Assembly: GCA_945860285.1 (NCBI GenBank)
Contig: CAMAQB010000005.1
Coordinates: forward strand, 1 to 64,000
From: Akkermansia muciniphila
GTDB lineage: Bacteria > Verrucomicrobiota > Verrucomicrobiia > Verrucomicrobiales > Akkermansiaceae
Direction of reading: 5' to 3'
DNA: 64,000 bases
A program made the position numbers and the translations under genes. The notes below the pieces were generated by a model. It was not told where the DNA came from. It made no database searches and saw only the letters and a program-made list of their open reading frames with translations. The stretch's first letter is position 1, and the number at the start of each line of letters is the position of its first letter. This document shows positions 46,139-55,055 of the stretch, piece after piece.

Positions 46139-46393
46139 GTGTCCGAGTGGAAGGCCATAATCGAAGATTCCAAGCGCGAACGAGCCGAGAAGTATGCTGA
46201 GGCCGAGGTCGCCGCAGAAACGCGGGGAGTTATCATCGCGACTGCGAACGAAGAGGGATACGTGAAGTGCCCCCACTGCCGACGGAGCTTCTCGATCCGA
46301 TACCCGATGTTATGGGACGGTAGAATGCACAAAAGTTGCCACACCCGCCTAAAGATAACTAACGGAGAACAAGTTGGAGCACAGAACCCCTGA
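46139..46393 (+). CDS. small zinc-ribbon protein (GTG start)
   Basis: An 84-residue frame starting with GTG 46139, 3 bp after the previous stop. N-terminal half is a charged helix, and the C-terminal half has CPHC and a lone downstream Cys-His pair (KSCHTRL). Possibly a partner of the upstream small zinc protein. Real status uncertain. Confidence 0.5.
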   Translation: MSEWKAIIEDSKRERAEKYAEAEVAAETRGVIIATANEEGYVKCPHCRRSFSIRYPMLWDGRMHKSCHTRLKITNGEQVGAQNP

Positions 46394-46532
46394 CTCGCTT
46401 CGAGTTCAAGCCGCCATGACCATTCCAATCTCGAAGTCGAAGACTCGCCCCCGGTAAGGGGTCCTGTGTCCTTTGACGTTGGGCGGAAAATTATCCGCTG
46501 GCTTTGTTCGAGCAATCAACTATCCTGCTATC

Positions 46533-46742
46533 ATGCCACAGGTAACAACACTACTCAAGGAAGCATCGAAGCTCGATCTCCCTGATCGGGCAGAACTTGT
46601 ATCGTCGCTACGAGAAGACTTGGACCCCCATCCTCATTATGTCAGTGATGAGGAAGTTCTAGAGCGTCTGGAAGAACTAAGGCCGGGCAAGGTCAAGGGT
46701 CTCACCAGGAATGAATTTTGGAAGGCATGTGGTCGCCCATAA
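46533..46742 (+). CDS. antitoxin of the addiction-module component family
   Basis: A 69-residue protein from Met 46533: LLKEASKLDLPDRAELVSSLREDLD is the start of the small helical addiction-module antitoxins that pair with RelE/ParE toxins. It is followed 3 bp later by a broken toxin gene. The C-terminal half (FWKACGRP) is less typical, so the antitoxin may be altered too. Confidence 0.7.
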   Translation: MPQVTTLLKEASKLDLPDRAELVSSLREDLDPHPHYVSDEEVLERLEELRPGKVKGLTRNEFWKACGRP

Positions 46743-46745
46743 GCG

Positions 46746-47040
46746 ATGCACGTCATCAGAAATCCAAAGCTGGCAGATGATATTCGCGACGCGGCGATGC
46801 ATTATGCTGATATTTCAAAGAGAGTATTCTCGTCATTCTAAATAGAGCTTGATGCGGTCATTGATGGAATCGAGCGGAATCCAAGAAGTCATCATTACGA
46901 CTCCTGTGGATTAAGAAGGGGCTAACATGAGGAGATTTCCATATCATCGCTTGTATGAAGTCAAAGACGATACGATCTTCATGGTGGTGTTTCGTCATGA
47001 CAGGAGGCACCCAAGCTTCGGCGCAAAACGAGAAATCTAA
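46746..47040 (+). pseudogene. RelE/ParE-type toxin, broken by a stop and a frameshift
   Basis: From ATG 46746, VIRNPKLADDIRDAAMHYADIS...VF reads to a TAA at 46839-46841; the same frame then continues as IELDAVIDGIERNPRSHHYDSCGLRR, and after a frameshift near 46920 the final part NMRRFPYHRLYEVKDDTIFMVVFRHDRRHPSFGAKRE appears. Together these are the full length of a ParE/RelE toxin. The antitoxin gene upstream is open. Confidence 0.75.
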
Positions 47041-47056
47041 CCAGAAGCTGCTGAAA

Positions 47057-47122
47057 GGAGTCGCAGCATTCTGCTGCGGTTGTATTCGGGAACAGAAGAA
47101 CGCAGCAGAATGCTGCGACTCC
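47057..47122. repeat. perfect 22-bp palindrome beside the RAYT pseudogene
   Basis: Left arm 47057-47078 (GGAGTCGCAGCATTCTGCTG...) and right arm 47101-47122 are exact reverse complements, separated by 22 bp. Each arm is itself nearly palindromic (GCAGCATTCTGC-type), so several hairpins are possible. Its position next to a REP-associated transposase suggests a REP/BIME-like unit; GGAG at the arm foot fits the tetranucleotide recognised by some RAYTs. Confidence 0.85.
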
Positions 47123-47161
47123 TTATGTCTTTGCTCTCTTGGTCGAGTTTCATGACCTTAC

Positions 47162-47915
47162 TCATGCACGCAGAGCGCCCATATCCAGACTCTTGGCAAT
47201 CCATTCGTTGCTCACCGCGCAGTGCTTTTTCACCATCGCTGCCAGCAATGCTTTCTGCCAGATTCCTTTGCGCTGTTGAGCGAGAGATTCTCGATCAACG
47301 TCGTAGTCGATTGCTGCACCCAACATGGTGATAACACGCTCGGCATCAGACTTTGTGCGCTTTGACAACTGGTCCTGACACGGAGCCTTTTTTGATCATT
47401 TTTCCAGCCATTTCGGGCCTTTGCCGCTCTCATAAGCCGGCACACTGCTCCATGCGTAGGATGTCAGTGGTTCAGTAGCTAACAAACGCGCCCGCGCGGG
47501 ATTGAGATGAATGTAGTCAGCGGTGACGCGAAAGTAGCTGCCATCGGCAGCGCGTTCGCCCGAGACGGGAATGGATTTGTAGCGACCCTGGAACTCATGA
47601 CAGCGGCGCTGATGCCGCGCATCCCAGTCCTGGCTAAACGTTCCCATCAAATAGCGCATTCCATCCACGAGATTCGGCTCGGGAGTTTCTAACAGCAGGT
47701 GAAAATGATTCGCCATCAAGACATACGCATGAACTTTCCAACAACACCGCTCACAAACCTCAGCAAGACGGAAGAAAAAGCCCTTGGCATCTTCGTCATC
47801 GAGAAAGATTCGTTTTCCCATGCATCGCGTGAGGCGCAGCCTTTTACGCGCAATCACCACGTGCCATCACATGATACGTAGCACCAGCATATTCAAAGCG
47901 TAACGGTCGGGCCAT
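47162..47915 (-). pseudogene. REP-associated tyrosine transposase (RAYT, Y1_Tnp), frameshifted
   Basis: The N-terminus MARPLRFEYAGATYHVMARGD starts at 47915 in one frame. The main domain is in another frame (to 47396): DDEDAKGFFFRLAEVCERCCWKVHAYVLMANHFHLLLETPEPNL with the HUH-type HFHLL motif, and VTADYIHLNPARARL. The C-terminal DNA-binding part is in a third frame (to 47162: DAERVITMLGAAIDYDVD...WIAKSLDMG). At least two frameshifts and an internal loss make it inactive. Adjacent to the perfect palindrome. Confidence 0.85.
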
Positions 47916-47999
47916 GCGGGAAGTTGATGCGTCATGGCAAAAGAACGCAATTAAAAATTTGCATTTCCAAGGACTGGACACCATTTACTGACCCCAGTT

Positions 48000-48524
48000 A
48001 TGAATACTCAAGATCACACGCGCAGCCTTCGATTGCTTGCCTCGATCGGGCTCGCATTGGGTGGACTGGGTGGCATGGCAGGCAGCTTCGTACCATCCGA
48101 GCAATTGCGCGGACTCTTGTGGGGTATCGATGGAGTTTCCCTTGTCATTGCAAGCGCATTGCTGACGGTGCACTTTTTCCGCAAGGGCGAGGATGTTGTT
48201 GCGGCCGGCTACATCGTCTTCGCCGTGGGCCAAGGCTTGATTGTTTCGGGGGCCGCGATGAGTCTGGCTGCCAGTATACCGTCATTTGGCGCAGGAGCGG
48301 GTCTTTGGGCGGCAGCGCTATTGCTGATCAGCGTGCCGCGGGTGTTTCCCCTCGTAGTCCGATTGCTGGGAATAGCGGCGGCGGTACTGTTTACCGCCAC
48401 TGCCACTCAGATCTTCTACGGCGTGGCACTTCATCCCAAGAGCGAGCCTCTTCCCTCGTTCGCTTATCCGGTATTTGTCGCCGCGCTTTTCGGGTGGATT
48501 TGGGCGTTATGGAAGAAGCGTTAG
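48000..48524 (+). CDS. hypothetical membrane protein
   Basis: A 174-residue integral membrane protein with about five to six hydrophobic helices (for example LLASIGLALGGLGGMAGSF, YIVFAVGQGLIVSGAAMSLAA, LLGIAAAVLFTATATQIFYG). No conserved family recognised. GC content here is back near the chromosomal level. Confidence 0.7.
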   Translation: MNTQDHTRSLRLLASIGLALGGLGGMAGSFVPSEQLRGLLWGIDGVSLVIASALLTVHFFRKGEDVVAAGYIVFAVGQGLIVSGAAMSLAASIPSFGAGAGLWAAALLLISVPRVFPLVVRLLGIAAAVLFTATATQIFYGVALHPKSEPLPSFAYPVFVAALFGWIWALWKKR

Positions 48525-48675
48525 CAAACTCGGAGGCAGTCCTCCAAAATAATCGCCGTCGAGGCCGGGATTCTGCTGGCAGCGGAACCGCTTTGGCCGT
48601 GTTCCTGATGGACGACTTCAAAAAAAACAGAACGGAATTTTCACTTGTCAAAACCCGTAACGGCTAACAAAACAG

Positions 48676-49122
48676 ATGCAGGCAACGGCCCGCATGGCAA
48701 GTGTCGTGTCATCGACGTTTCCCGCCCGCCATCGCCTGATCCAAGGGGTTGTGAAAGAATTCCAAACAGAACCGATGAGGCGACACATTGCAGCAGAGCT
48801 GCCGGAAGCCCCTGCCGGAACAACCATGCTGATCAAGGCACCGAAGAGAAATCGGTTACTATATTTCGGATGTATCGTTTTTACTTTTATCGCGAGGTTG
48901 AAGGCATTTTCCATACCAAAGGTGCAGTTGGATCGAGTGCCGAACGTCGCGGTCGCGTGCACTATCATCGATCATTTCATCAATGGTGCCGGTGACATTC
49001 AGCTCCGAAGCACTTCCGATGACGGCGCTCGCCATTACATGTTTCAAGACCGCGTGAAGCCTTACGATAGTAGCCGCCGGATTTTCGAAGCGGCAGGAAT
49101 CAACATCGAACAGACCCCATGA
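48676..49122 (+). CDS. hypothetical protein, possibly anchored
   Basis: A 148-residue protein (alternative Met at 48697) with one hydrophobic segment (LLYFGCIVFTFIARL, about 61-75) and a small soluble C-terminal domain ending FEAAGINIEQTP. Its stop overlaps the start of the next gene by 4 bp (ATGA), so the two are co-expressed. No family recognised. Confidence 0.55.
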   Translation: MQATARMASVVSSTFPARHRLIQGVVKEFQTEPMRRHIAAELPEAPAGTTMLIKAPKRNRLLYFGCIVFTFIARLKAFSIPKVQLDRVPNVAVACTIIDHFINGAGDIQLRSTSDDGARHYMFQDRVKPYDSSRRIFEAAGINIEQTP

Positions 49123-50357
49123 GAACCGCCTTACTGACACTAATCATCTTCGTCTCCGACTTTTCCTTTGCGTCTGCAACGGCGCAATCCGGCGATTTCA
49201 GCCGACCTTCGAAAGACCGACTCCCCGGAGTGGACATGGCAGAGGGCATTTCGCAGATCACCGGCACAGCGATTTCCCCTCTATTGGGCGTGTGTTCTGC
49301 GGGAGCTTGGCGTTACTTCCACACTCCAAGCGCACAAAGAGGTTCGTTGCCGTGGTTTTGCCATCCGGGAGCTTGGGTGTTCGGATTTGCCATTCTCGGC
49401 ATCTGCATCCTCAAGGATGTGTTTGGCACTGTTGCCCCCCCGCTCATCAAGAAGCCTCTCGACATGGCGGAGATTTTCGAGAACAAGGTCAGCGGACTCG
49501 TCGCCAGTGCCTCATTTGTCCCGTTCATTGCAACCCAGATGGCTCAACACTTCGATGCGACTCAGGCTCAAATTTGCCCGTCGGCACATCTATTTTACGC
49601 ATCCCTTATCCCGATTGCGTCGGTAGGCTTCGACCTGCGGTTGCTATTCATTCCGCTTGGTATTGTAGCCTTCCTCGTCGTATGGATGACAGGCCATGCA
49701 ATCAACGTTCTGATTGCCATATCTCCATTCGGATTTGTTGATTCGATGCTGAAGATTTTCAAGGTTGCGATTCTTGGTCTGGTTGTGCTTTCCTACTTGA
49801 TCAACCCGTATTTTGGCGCAGCGATTTCCCTGCTGATTGTCCTTGTGGCGGCGATGCTCGCTCCATCGGCATTCCGCCTTACGGTCTTTGGCACATTATT
49901 TGCCAGCGACACGATCATTCCGTGGCGGGCGCGACGGTTCGTCACGCCAACAGAAACACACGCATTCATGGCGCGACCGTTGGCGGGTGTTCCCACACGC
50001 ACACACGGGCGTTTGGTTCGCTCACCAGACGGAGCCATCTGTTTCAGTTTCCGCCCGTGGTTGATTCTATCCCGTCGCACCATTCATCTGCCCGCGGGAA
50101 CGCTGGCCATTTCCAAGGGTATCTATTTTCCATCACTGCTGCACAGCACGGATGCGGGGGATTCAAGCACGAGAATCATTCTTTTTCTTCCGCGCTATCG
50201 GAGTCATGAGCGGGCAATTGCGGATCATTTTGCGATTCCAGACATTCGCGAAAGCACTTTAACCAAAGGCTTCCAGGCCGCGAAGGCGTGGCTGACCGGG
50301 ACGCTCAATACGGGTAAGGCCAAGTATGCCGAATTACAGCACACCCGAAGAGCCTAA
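49119..50357 (+). CDS. hypothetical multi-pass membrane protein
   Basis: A 412-residue protein with a signal-like N-terminus (LLTLIIFVSDFSFASA) and four to five further helices (WVFGFAILGICILKDVFG, LLFIPLGIVAFLVVWMTG, AILGLVVLSYLIN, AAISLLIVLVAAML), then a roughly 130-residue soluble C-terminal domain. The family is not known to me. Forms an operon with 48676-49122. Confidence 0.65.
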   Translation: MRTALLTLIIFVSDFSFASATAQSGDFSRPSKDRLPGVDMAEGISQITGTAISPLLGVCSAGAWRYFHTPSAQRGSLPWFCHPGAWVFGFAILGICILKDVFGTVAPPLIKKPLDMAEIFENKVSGLVASASFVPFIATQMAQHFDATQAQICPSAHLFYASLIPIASVGFDLRLLFIPLGIVAFLVVWMTGHAINVLIAISPFGFVDSMLKIFKVAILGLVVLSYLINPYFGAAISLLIVLVAAMLAPSAFRLTVFGTLFASDTIIPWRARRFVTPTETHAFMARPLAGVPTRTHGRLVRSPDGAICFSFRPWLILSRRTIHLPAGTLAISKGIYFPSLLHSTDAGDSSTRIILFLPRYRSHERAIADHFAIPDIRESTLTKGFQAAKAWLTGTLNTGKAKYAELQHTRRA

Positions 50358-50482
50358 CAAGACGTGACGAGCCAACCGGCCATAAGATTTCCCATTTCAA
50401 ATTCCACTCATGCGCGCCGGTGGGCGCGCTCAACCGTTGCGGTATTACCGGGCCAACACCTGACATTTGAGTTTTAACGATC

Positions 50483-50860
50483 ATGCGAAAAGAATCCATA
50501 CAAACCTGCATCGCGTTTTTACTTTCGTACGCTGCCGCAGTTCCGATCACCGCCCCAGCGCAACAGCCCAAGCCTGGCGGATATGCCACAGGCTCTGTTG
50601 CCAGCAAGGAGGTAGTTGCGGTGGCAAACTTCGCGGTTAATGCGCACCAGAAGGCGATGCAGGAGAAAAAAATGGATCCGCCAACGCTGGAACTGGTCAC
50701 AATCTTGCAAGCTGAGCAACAGGTTGTCGCAGGAATGAATTACCGACTCAAGTTAAAGGTGAAGTTGAATGGGAAGGAGAGGACGGCGGAAGCCATTGTC
50801 TGGTGGCAGGCTTGGAGAAAACCGAATCCTTACCAACTGACTTCATGGTCTTGGATGTGA
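50483..50860 (+). CDS. cystatin-like cysteine protease inhibitor
   Basis: A 125-residue secreted protein (signal peptide about 1-27) that shows the full cystatin signature: an N-terminal Gly pair (GG 32-33), the helix SKEVVAVANFAVNAHQKAM, the inhibitory loop QVVAG at 80-84, and a second loop with Trp (WWQAW 107-111) plus SWSW at the end. Cystatins block papain-like cysteine proteases; bacterial examples are uncommon. It is the last gene of the accessory island before the trigger factor gene. Confidence 0.85.
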   Translation: MRKESIQTCIAFLLSYAAAVPITAPAQQPKPGGYATGSVASKEVVAVANFAVNAHQKAMQEKKMDPPTLELVTILQAEQQVVAGMNYRLKLKVKLNGKERTAEAIVWWQAWRKPNPYQLTSWSWM

Positions 50861-51022
50861 TCGGCTGGCCCGGCAAGCGTTACGTATCTGCCGCGCAGAA
50901 CAAGATACGGCGTTCACAACGGTTTGGAGCGTAAGAAGTTTGATCCTCATTCGTTTTCCTAGCTTTGTCGAGGTCTGGAATTGCCTTTTGGAGGAACGCG
51001 AGATTGCTGAGATCCTTGTTGG

Positions 51023-51052
51023 GCCTGTCAGGGAAACTGGCAGGCTTTTTAT
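51023..51052 (+). terminator. rho-independent terminator
   Basis: GCCTGTCAG (51023-51031) pairs with CTGGCAGGC (51037-51045) with one G-T pair, followed by TTTTTA. Lies between the cystatin gene and tig; the stem should stop transcription arriving from the island. Confidence 0.8.
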
Positions 51053-51082
51053 TTGACAAGCCCGCAGGGCAACGCCTAGTTT
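51053..51082 (+). promoter_or_regulatory. sigma-70-type promoter for tig-clpP
   Basis: A perfect TTGACA at 51053-51058, an 18-bp spacer, and TAGTTT at 51077-51082, 34 bp upstream of the tig ATG. Positioned directly after the terminator, a strong arrangement for an independent housekeeping unit. Confidence 0.65.
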
Positions 51083-51116
51083 CCCCTCCCCGCTCACTGC
51101 CCGGGATTCAGCACCC

Positions 51117-52454
51117 ATGAACATCACCATTGATCGTCAACCGAACTGCCTTGCCACCCTGCGCGTGGAAATTCCTGCCGCCGTTGTTTCCGCCGAAAAG
51201 GAGACGATCCTCAAACAATATGTCAAGCAGGCCAAAATCCCGGGTTTTCGGCCCGGCAAAGCTCCGATGGCGGTGATCGAAAAAAGATTCCAGTCCGACA
51301 TCAAGGAAGAGATCGAATCGCGCTTGATCGACCAATCCCTGCAGGAATCCTTGAAAACCGAGAAACTCAGGGTGCTCGATTTCGGCACCCCGGGCAACCT
51401 GAGTTACCCGGCCGACGGGTCATTCCGCTACGAAACCACTTTGACTCTTGCTCCAGAGGTCGACTTGCCCGATTACAAGGGGTTCAGCGTTTCCGTGCCC
51501 TCCGGAGAGGTAGGAAAACCAGAAATCGACGCGCAACTCGACAACCTGCGTGAGCGTTTTGCCGACTTTTCGGGCGTGGAAGGTCGCGCGGCGGAGATGG
51601 GAGACTTTGCGATCATTGATTTCACATCCACCGTCGATGGTGCACCGCTCGAAGAAGCACTTCGTCGTCCCGCCGGTTACCTCGCCGGACGCGAGAATTA
51701 CTGGCTGAAAATGCACGACGAGGCATTTCTGCCCGGATTTGCAACCCAGCTTGTCGGAGCCCTTCCTGGCGAGGTGCGGGAAGTGGCGATCGTCATTCCC
51801 GATGACTTTCCGGTGGCGGACTTGCGCGAAAAAACAATGCTTTTCCATACCCAGCTCAAGGAGTTGAAAAAACAGGAACTGCCCGATCTCGACGATGCCT
51901 TTGCGGCACGATTGATGGGCGAGGGAAAAACTTTGGATGAGCTCAACAACATCATTTTCGAAGGCGTGAAAGCCAACAAGAAGAAAGAGATTGATGACAT
52001 GAAGATCAATCAGATCATCGCTCATTTCGACCAATTGGTTGAATTCGAAATTCCCGAGCAGTTGTTGGAGGCCGAGACCCAGAACCAGGCGGATGCCTTG
52101 GTCGAAAGCGCGGTGCAATCCGGAATGAGCGAGGAGGAAATCCAGCAGCAACGCGAATCGCTCATCGACACCGCCGCAGCTCAGGCGAGGACCAACATCA
52201 AGACCAACTTCATTCTTCAGGAGATCGCTACCAAGGAAAAAATCGTGGTTCAGGATCAGGAACTGGTCCAGCACTTGATCCAGATCGCGAACAATCGCAA
52301 GGTGGATCCGGAGAAATTCATCAAGGGACTGAGCCGCAATGGCCAGATCCCCGGCATCCGCAATTCACTGCTTGTCAACAAAGCGCTTGATTTCCTTCTT
52401 GAGCATGCTTCCGTTGTCGAAATCCCACAAGAATCCAACACCACAACCGAATGA
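51117..52454 (+). CDS. tig: trigger factor
   Basis: A 445-residue ribosome-associated chaperone with the ribosome-docking motif GFRPGKAPM (near 44-52), a PPIase-like central domain (about 155-245, [28 protein letters not shown]) and a helical C-terminal chaperone cradle (250-435). It catches nascent chains at the exit tunnel. Its TGA overlaps the clpP ATG (52451), giving a coupled tig-clpP operon as in many bacteria. Confidence 0.96.
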   Translation: MNITIDRQPNCLATLRVEIPAAVVSAEKETILKQYVKQAKIPGFRPGKAPMAVIEKRFQSDIKEEIESRLIDQSLQESLKTEKLRVLDFGTPGNLSYPADGSFRYETTLTLAPEVDLPDYKGFSVSVPSGEVGKPEIDAQLDNLRERFADFSGVEGRAAEMGDFAIIDFTSTVDGAPLEEALRRPAGYLAGRENYWLKMHDEAFLPGFATQLVGALPGEVREVAIVIPDDFPVADLREKTMLFHTQLKELKKQELPDLDDAFAARLMGEGKTLDELNNIIFEGVKANKKKEIDDMKINQIIAHFDQLVEFEIPEQLLEAETQNQADALVESAVQSGMSEEEIQQQRESLIDTAAAQARTNIKTNFILQEIATKEKIVVQDQELVQHLIQIANNRKVDPEKFIKGLSRNGQIPGIRNSLLVNKALDFLLEHASVVEIPQESNTTTE

Positions 52455-53089
52455 ATCTACCCTCCTCCAGTTCCAGTGCCCCGAAAAACTCCTATTACGT
52501 GCCGATGGTCGTCGAACAGGACGGCCGCGGGGAACGATCCTTCGACATCTATTCGCGGCTGTTGAAGGACCGCATTGTATTCATCGGCACCGGGATCGAT
52601 GACTTCGTCGCCAACTCGGTGATCGCCCAGTTGTTGTTTTTGCAGATGCAGGACCCCAAGAAGGACATTCACATTTACATCAACTCCCCCGGCGGTTCGG
52701 TGACAGCGGGACTGGCGATTTACGATACCATGCAGTTCATGACCTGCGACGTGAACACCTACTGCATCGGCATTTGCGCAAGCATGGGCTCGGTGTTGCT
52801 GACGGCAGGAACCAAAGGCAAACGATTCTGCCTGCCGAACTCCCACGTGATGATTCACCAGGTCTCCGGTGGCGCCAGCGGCACGGCCTCGGATGTCGAA
52901 CGCACCATTGGTTTCATGTTCAACTTGAAAAAGCGCCTCAACGGAATTCTCGCGCATCACACCGGCAAGTCGATCGAGCAGATCGAAAACGATTCGGATC
53001 GCGACAACTACATGACGGCCGAGGAATCGACAGCCTACGGGCTGGTTGACAAAGTGCTCACCCGCAAGGAAATGCCGGACAGCAAATGA
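52451..53089 (+). CDS. clpP: ClpP protease subunit
   Basis: A 212-residue serine protease with the catalytic Ser111 ([13 protein letters not shown]), His136 (SHVMIHQ) and Asp185 (DRDNYM). The N-terminal segment [29 protein letters not shown] is standard. It forms the degradation chamber for ClpC and probably ClpX; clpX itself is not in the window. Immediately downstream of tig with 4-bp overlap. Confidence 0.96.
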   Translation: MNLPSSSSSAPKNSYYVPMVVEQDGRGERSFDIYSRLLKDRIVFIGTGIDDFVANSVIAQLLFLQMQDPKKDIHIYINSPGGSVTAGLAIYDTMQFMTCDVNTYCIGICASMGSVLLTAGTKGKRFCLPNSHVMIHQVSGGASGTASDVERTIGFMFNLKKRLNGILAHHTGKSIEQIENDSDRDNYMTAEESTAYGLVDKVLTRKEMPDSK

Positions 53090-53115
53090 GGGGGCGGCGG
53101 TTTTTCCGCGACACT

Positions 53116-53934
53116 TCAATAATTGCGAATGAAACTTTCCTCGTAGGGAGAATCGGATTTTCCGCATTTGTCCGCAAGCAGCAGCGCCTGGGTGCTGCCG
53201 TTTTCAATCGGGAAGGTGATTTTTCCTGAAATTTTCACCCAGGTGTTTTCCGCCAAGGCCGGAGGTGTGCCTTCACCGAATTCAATGATGATCGGGATGG
53301 CGCGGGCATCCGCCGCGCAGCACGTGGTAAAGAGTCGATAGAGCCTGCGGCGTGTGCCCCGCTCGTTGTTGTCCTTTTCGGCCACCAACCGCCCCTCGGT
53401 CTCGATGTTCATGCCATCAAGCAGTTTTTTCAATTCGGGGTCGCCCACGGCGAAATACAACTCCATCAAATTGAATTGATAGAGCCCCTCCCCGTTTTTT
53501 GTGTGTGATTTCCCGATGTCCGCCATCGTCAACGGCGGCAAGTCCTTGGCGAAAAAGAGGTTCTTGCTGAGCGGTGCGTCGTACAAGGACTTGCGCGACA
53601 AGACTTTGATGGAAAAGCCATCTGTTGTATTGAAAACGGCAAACAAGAGCGGCGCGAGCATCAGCAGCATCGACATCAGCGGATGCATGTCGCCGCTTTC
53701 GTGGTCGTGCTCTTCATCGCAGCTGTGGTCATGTCCACAGGCGGATTTTTCCCGACTTGTCAGCAGCACAAACAAGCCAATCACCGCCAGTCCGAGCGCG
53801 CCATAGAGACAGAGTGGTCGGAAGCCGGGGGCAAGATACTTGACGATTCGGCCGCTGCCGTAAAAATACAGCATCGCACCTGACCAGCCCAGTGCGATCA
53901 ACGGATGCACAATTCGTTGCAGCATGACAATCAT
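53116..53934 (-). CDS. YcgQ/TIGR03943-family protein (permease subunit)
   Basis: About 272 residues, start at ATG 53934 that overlaps the stop of the upstream gene (ATGA). Two or three N-terminal membrane helices, a His/Cys/Asp-rich cytoplasmic or periplasmic loop (ACGHDHSCDEEHDHESGDMH), and a soluble C-terminal domain with CCAADARAIPIIIE. This is the YcgQ partner of YcgR-type permeases (DUF318). Metal handling is inferred from the His-rich loops. Confidence 0.8.
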   Translation of the reverse strand: MIVMLQRIVHPLIALGWSGAMLYFYGSGRIVKYLAPGFRPLCLYGALGLAVIGLFVLLTSREKSACGHDHSCDEEHDHESGDMHPLMSMLLMLAPLLFAVFNTTDGFSIKVLSRKSLYDAPLSKNLFFAKDLPPLTMADIGKSHTKNGEGLYQFNLMELYFAVGDPELKKLLDGMNIETEGRLVAEKDNNERGTRRRLYRLFTTCCAADARAIPIIIEFGEGTPPALAENTWVKISGKITFPIENGSTQALLLADKCGKSDSPYEESFIRNY

Positions 53935-55004
53935 GGCGGTCCGGGGAGTTCGATGTACCATTGGAAACCGATGGTGGCGGCGGCGATGACCAAAAACAAA
54001 GCGACGGCCATTGCGATCAGGAATTTTTTATTCAAAACAGTTTGATAGAGGAATAGCAACTTCAGGTCGAGCATCGGACCAAAGACCAGAAAAGCCAGCT
54101 TGGCGCCGTGCGTGAACTTGTCGAGCGTGGCCGCGATGAATGCATCCGAGGTGCTGCACAGGCTCAGGACAAAAGCCAGCACCATCAGCGCGCAGGGCGC
54201 CAGTATGTGACGATTGGCAAGGCTGTCCAACCATGCGGCACCGGGAGCGATGCCGGTATTGAACAACGCGGTGATGGCGATGCCGATGGAAAAATACACG
54301 CCGACATCGACGAAATCCTTGAGCGAAGAGCGAAAGGCCGCAATCAGGCGTTGATCGCCGGACCGAGCAGGCACGGGCGCATGGTGGTCATGATGGTGAT
54401 CGTGACCGCAGCATCCCTCGCCGTGCTGGTGGGATGAGTGGTCGTGATCATGAACTTCTGGATGAGCGTTCCCGATGTCATCGACGAGGCTTCTTTTCAG
54501 CACCCGGGACATTGGCTGGCGGGAGACGACCCAACCAATCAGCACCGCGACGAGGAATCCCAGACCGAGCCGACCCGAAGTCATCACGAGTTGTGCGGAG
54601 AACATGTGCCCGTTGATGCTGATCCCTTGGTCGGCAAAGGCCTTCCAGGTGCTCAGCGCGGTGATCGGATTGACGATCGGCGCCGCCAGCATGTATGTCA
54701 GCGCGCAGGAGACCGGCAATCCCTTGCGCACCAGGCGTCGGATTACCGGCACCACCGCGCATTCGCAGACCGGAAAAATCGCACCGAGGCAGGCAGCTGC
54801 GACAACCGCGAGAAACTTATTGCGCGGCAGGAAGCGGTCGATCATTCCGGGCGGCATGTAGACATCGATGAAGCCGCTGATCAGCGTTCCCAGCAGAATG
54901 AAGGGCACGCCTTCGAACAGAATGCTCAAAAACGCAAATGCGAAATCCTGTCGTGCCTCACCTGTCATCCGCGCGAACGGTAGTGGGTTTGCGGTGCTTT
55001 CCAA
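53931..55004 (-). CDS. YcgR/DUF318-family permease
   Basis: A 357-residue membrane protein of the SO_0444/ArsP-like permease family, with eight or so helices in two halves. Signatures: GLPVSCALTYMLAAPIVNPITALSTW and LMVLAFVLSLCSTSDAFIAATL. A central loop is packed with histidines (HDHDHSSHQHGEGCCGHDHHHDHH, about 190-214; not all contiguous), suggesting divalent metal binding such as zinc. Forms an operon with 53116-53934. Confidence 0.85.
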   Translation of the reverse strand: MESTANPLPFARMTGEARQDFAFAFLSILFEGVPFILLGTLISGFIDVYMPPGMIDRFLPRNKFLAVVAAACLGAIFPVCECAVVPVIRRLVRKGLPVSCALTYMLAAPIVNPITALSTWKAFADQGISINGHMFSAQLVMTSGRLGLGFLVAVLIGWVVSRQPMSRVLKRSLVDDIGNAHPEVHDHDHSSHQHGEGCCGHDHHHDHHAPVPARSGDQRLIAAFRSSLKDFVDVGVYFSIGIAITALFNTGIAPGAAWLDSLANRHILAPCALMVLAFVLSLCSTSDAFIAATLDKFTHGAKLAFLVFGPMLDLKLLFLYQTVLNKKFLIAMAVALFLVIAAATIGFQWYIELPGPP

Positions 55005-55055
55005 TCACAAAAGCGTGCGGACTATCGGAGTTGCAAAAACGGGTGTGCCGGGCAC

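Noticed and set aside
48650-50370. Integron attC-like sites (GGCTAACAA near 48661 and GCCTAACAA near 50351, after gene ends)
   Set aside because: The matching right-hand core (GTTRRRY) and the internal imperfect palindromes were not found downstream, and no integrase gene is in the window.
50861-51022. Possible tRNA or small RNA before the terminator
   Set aside because: No cloverleaf with a TTCRA-type T-loop could be fitted by eye; only the terminator stem at 51023-51045 is clear.
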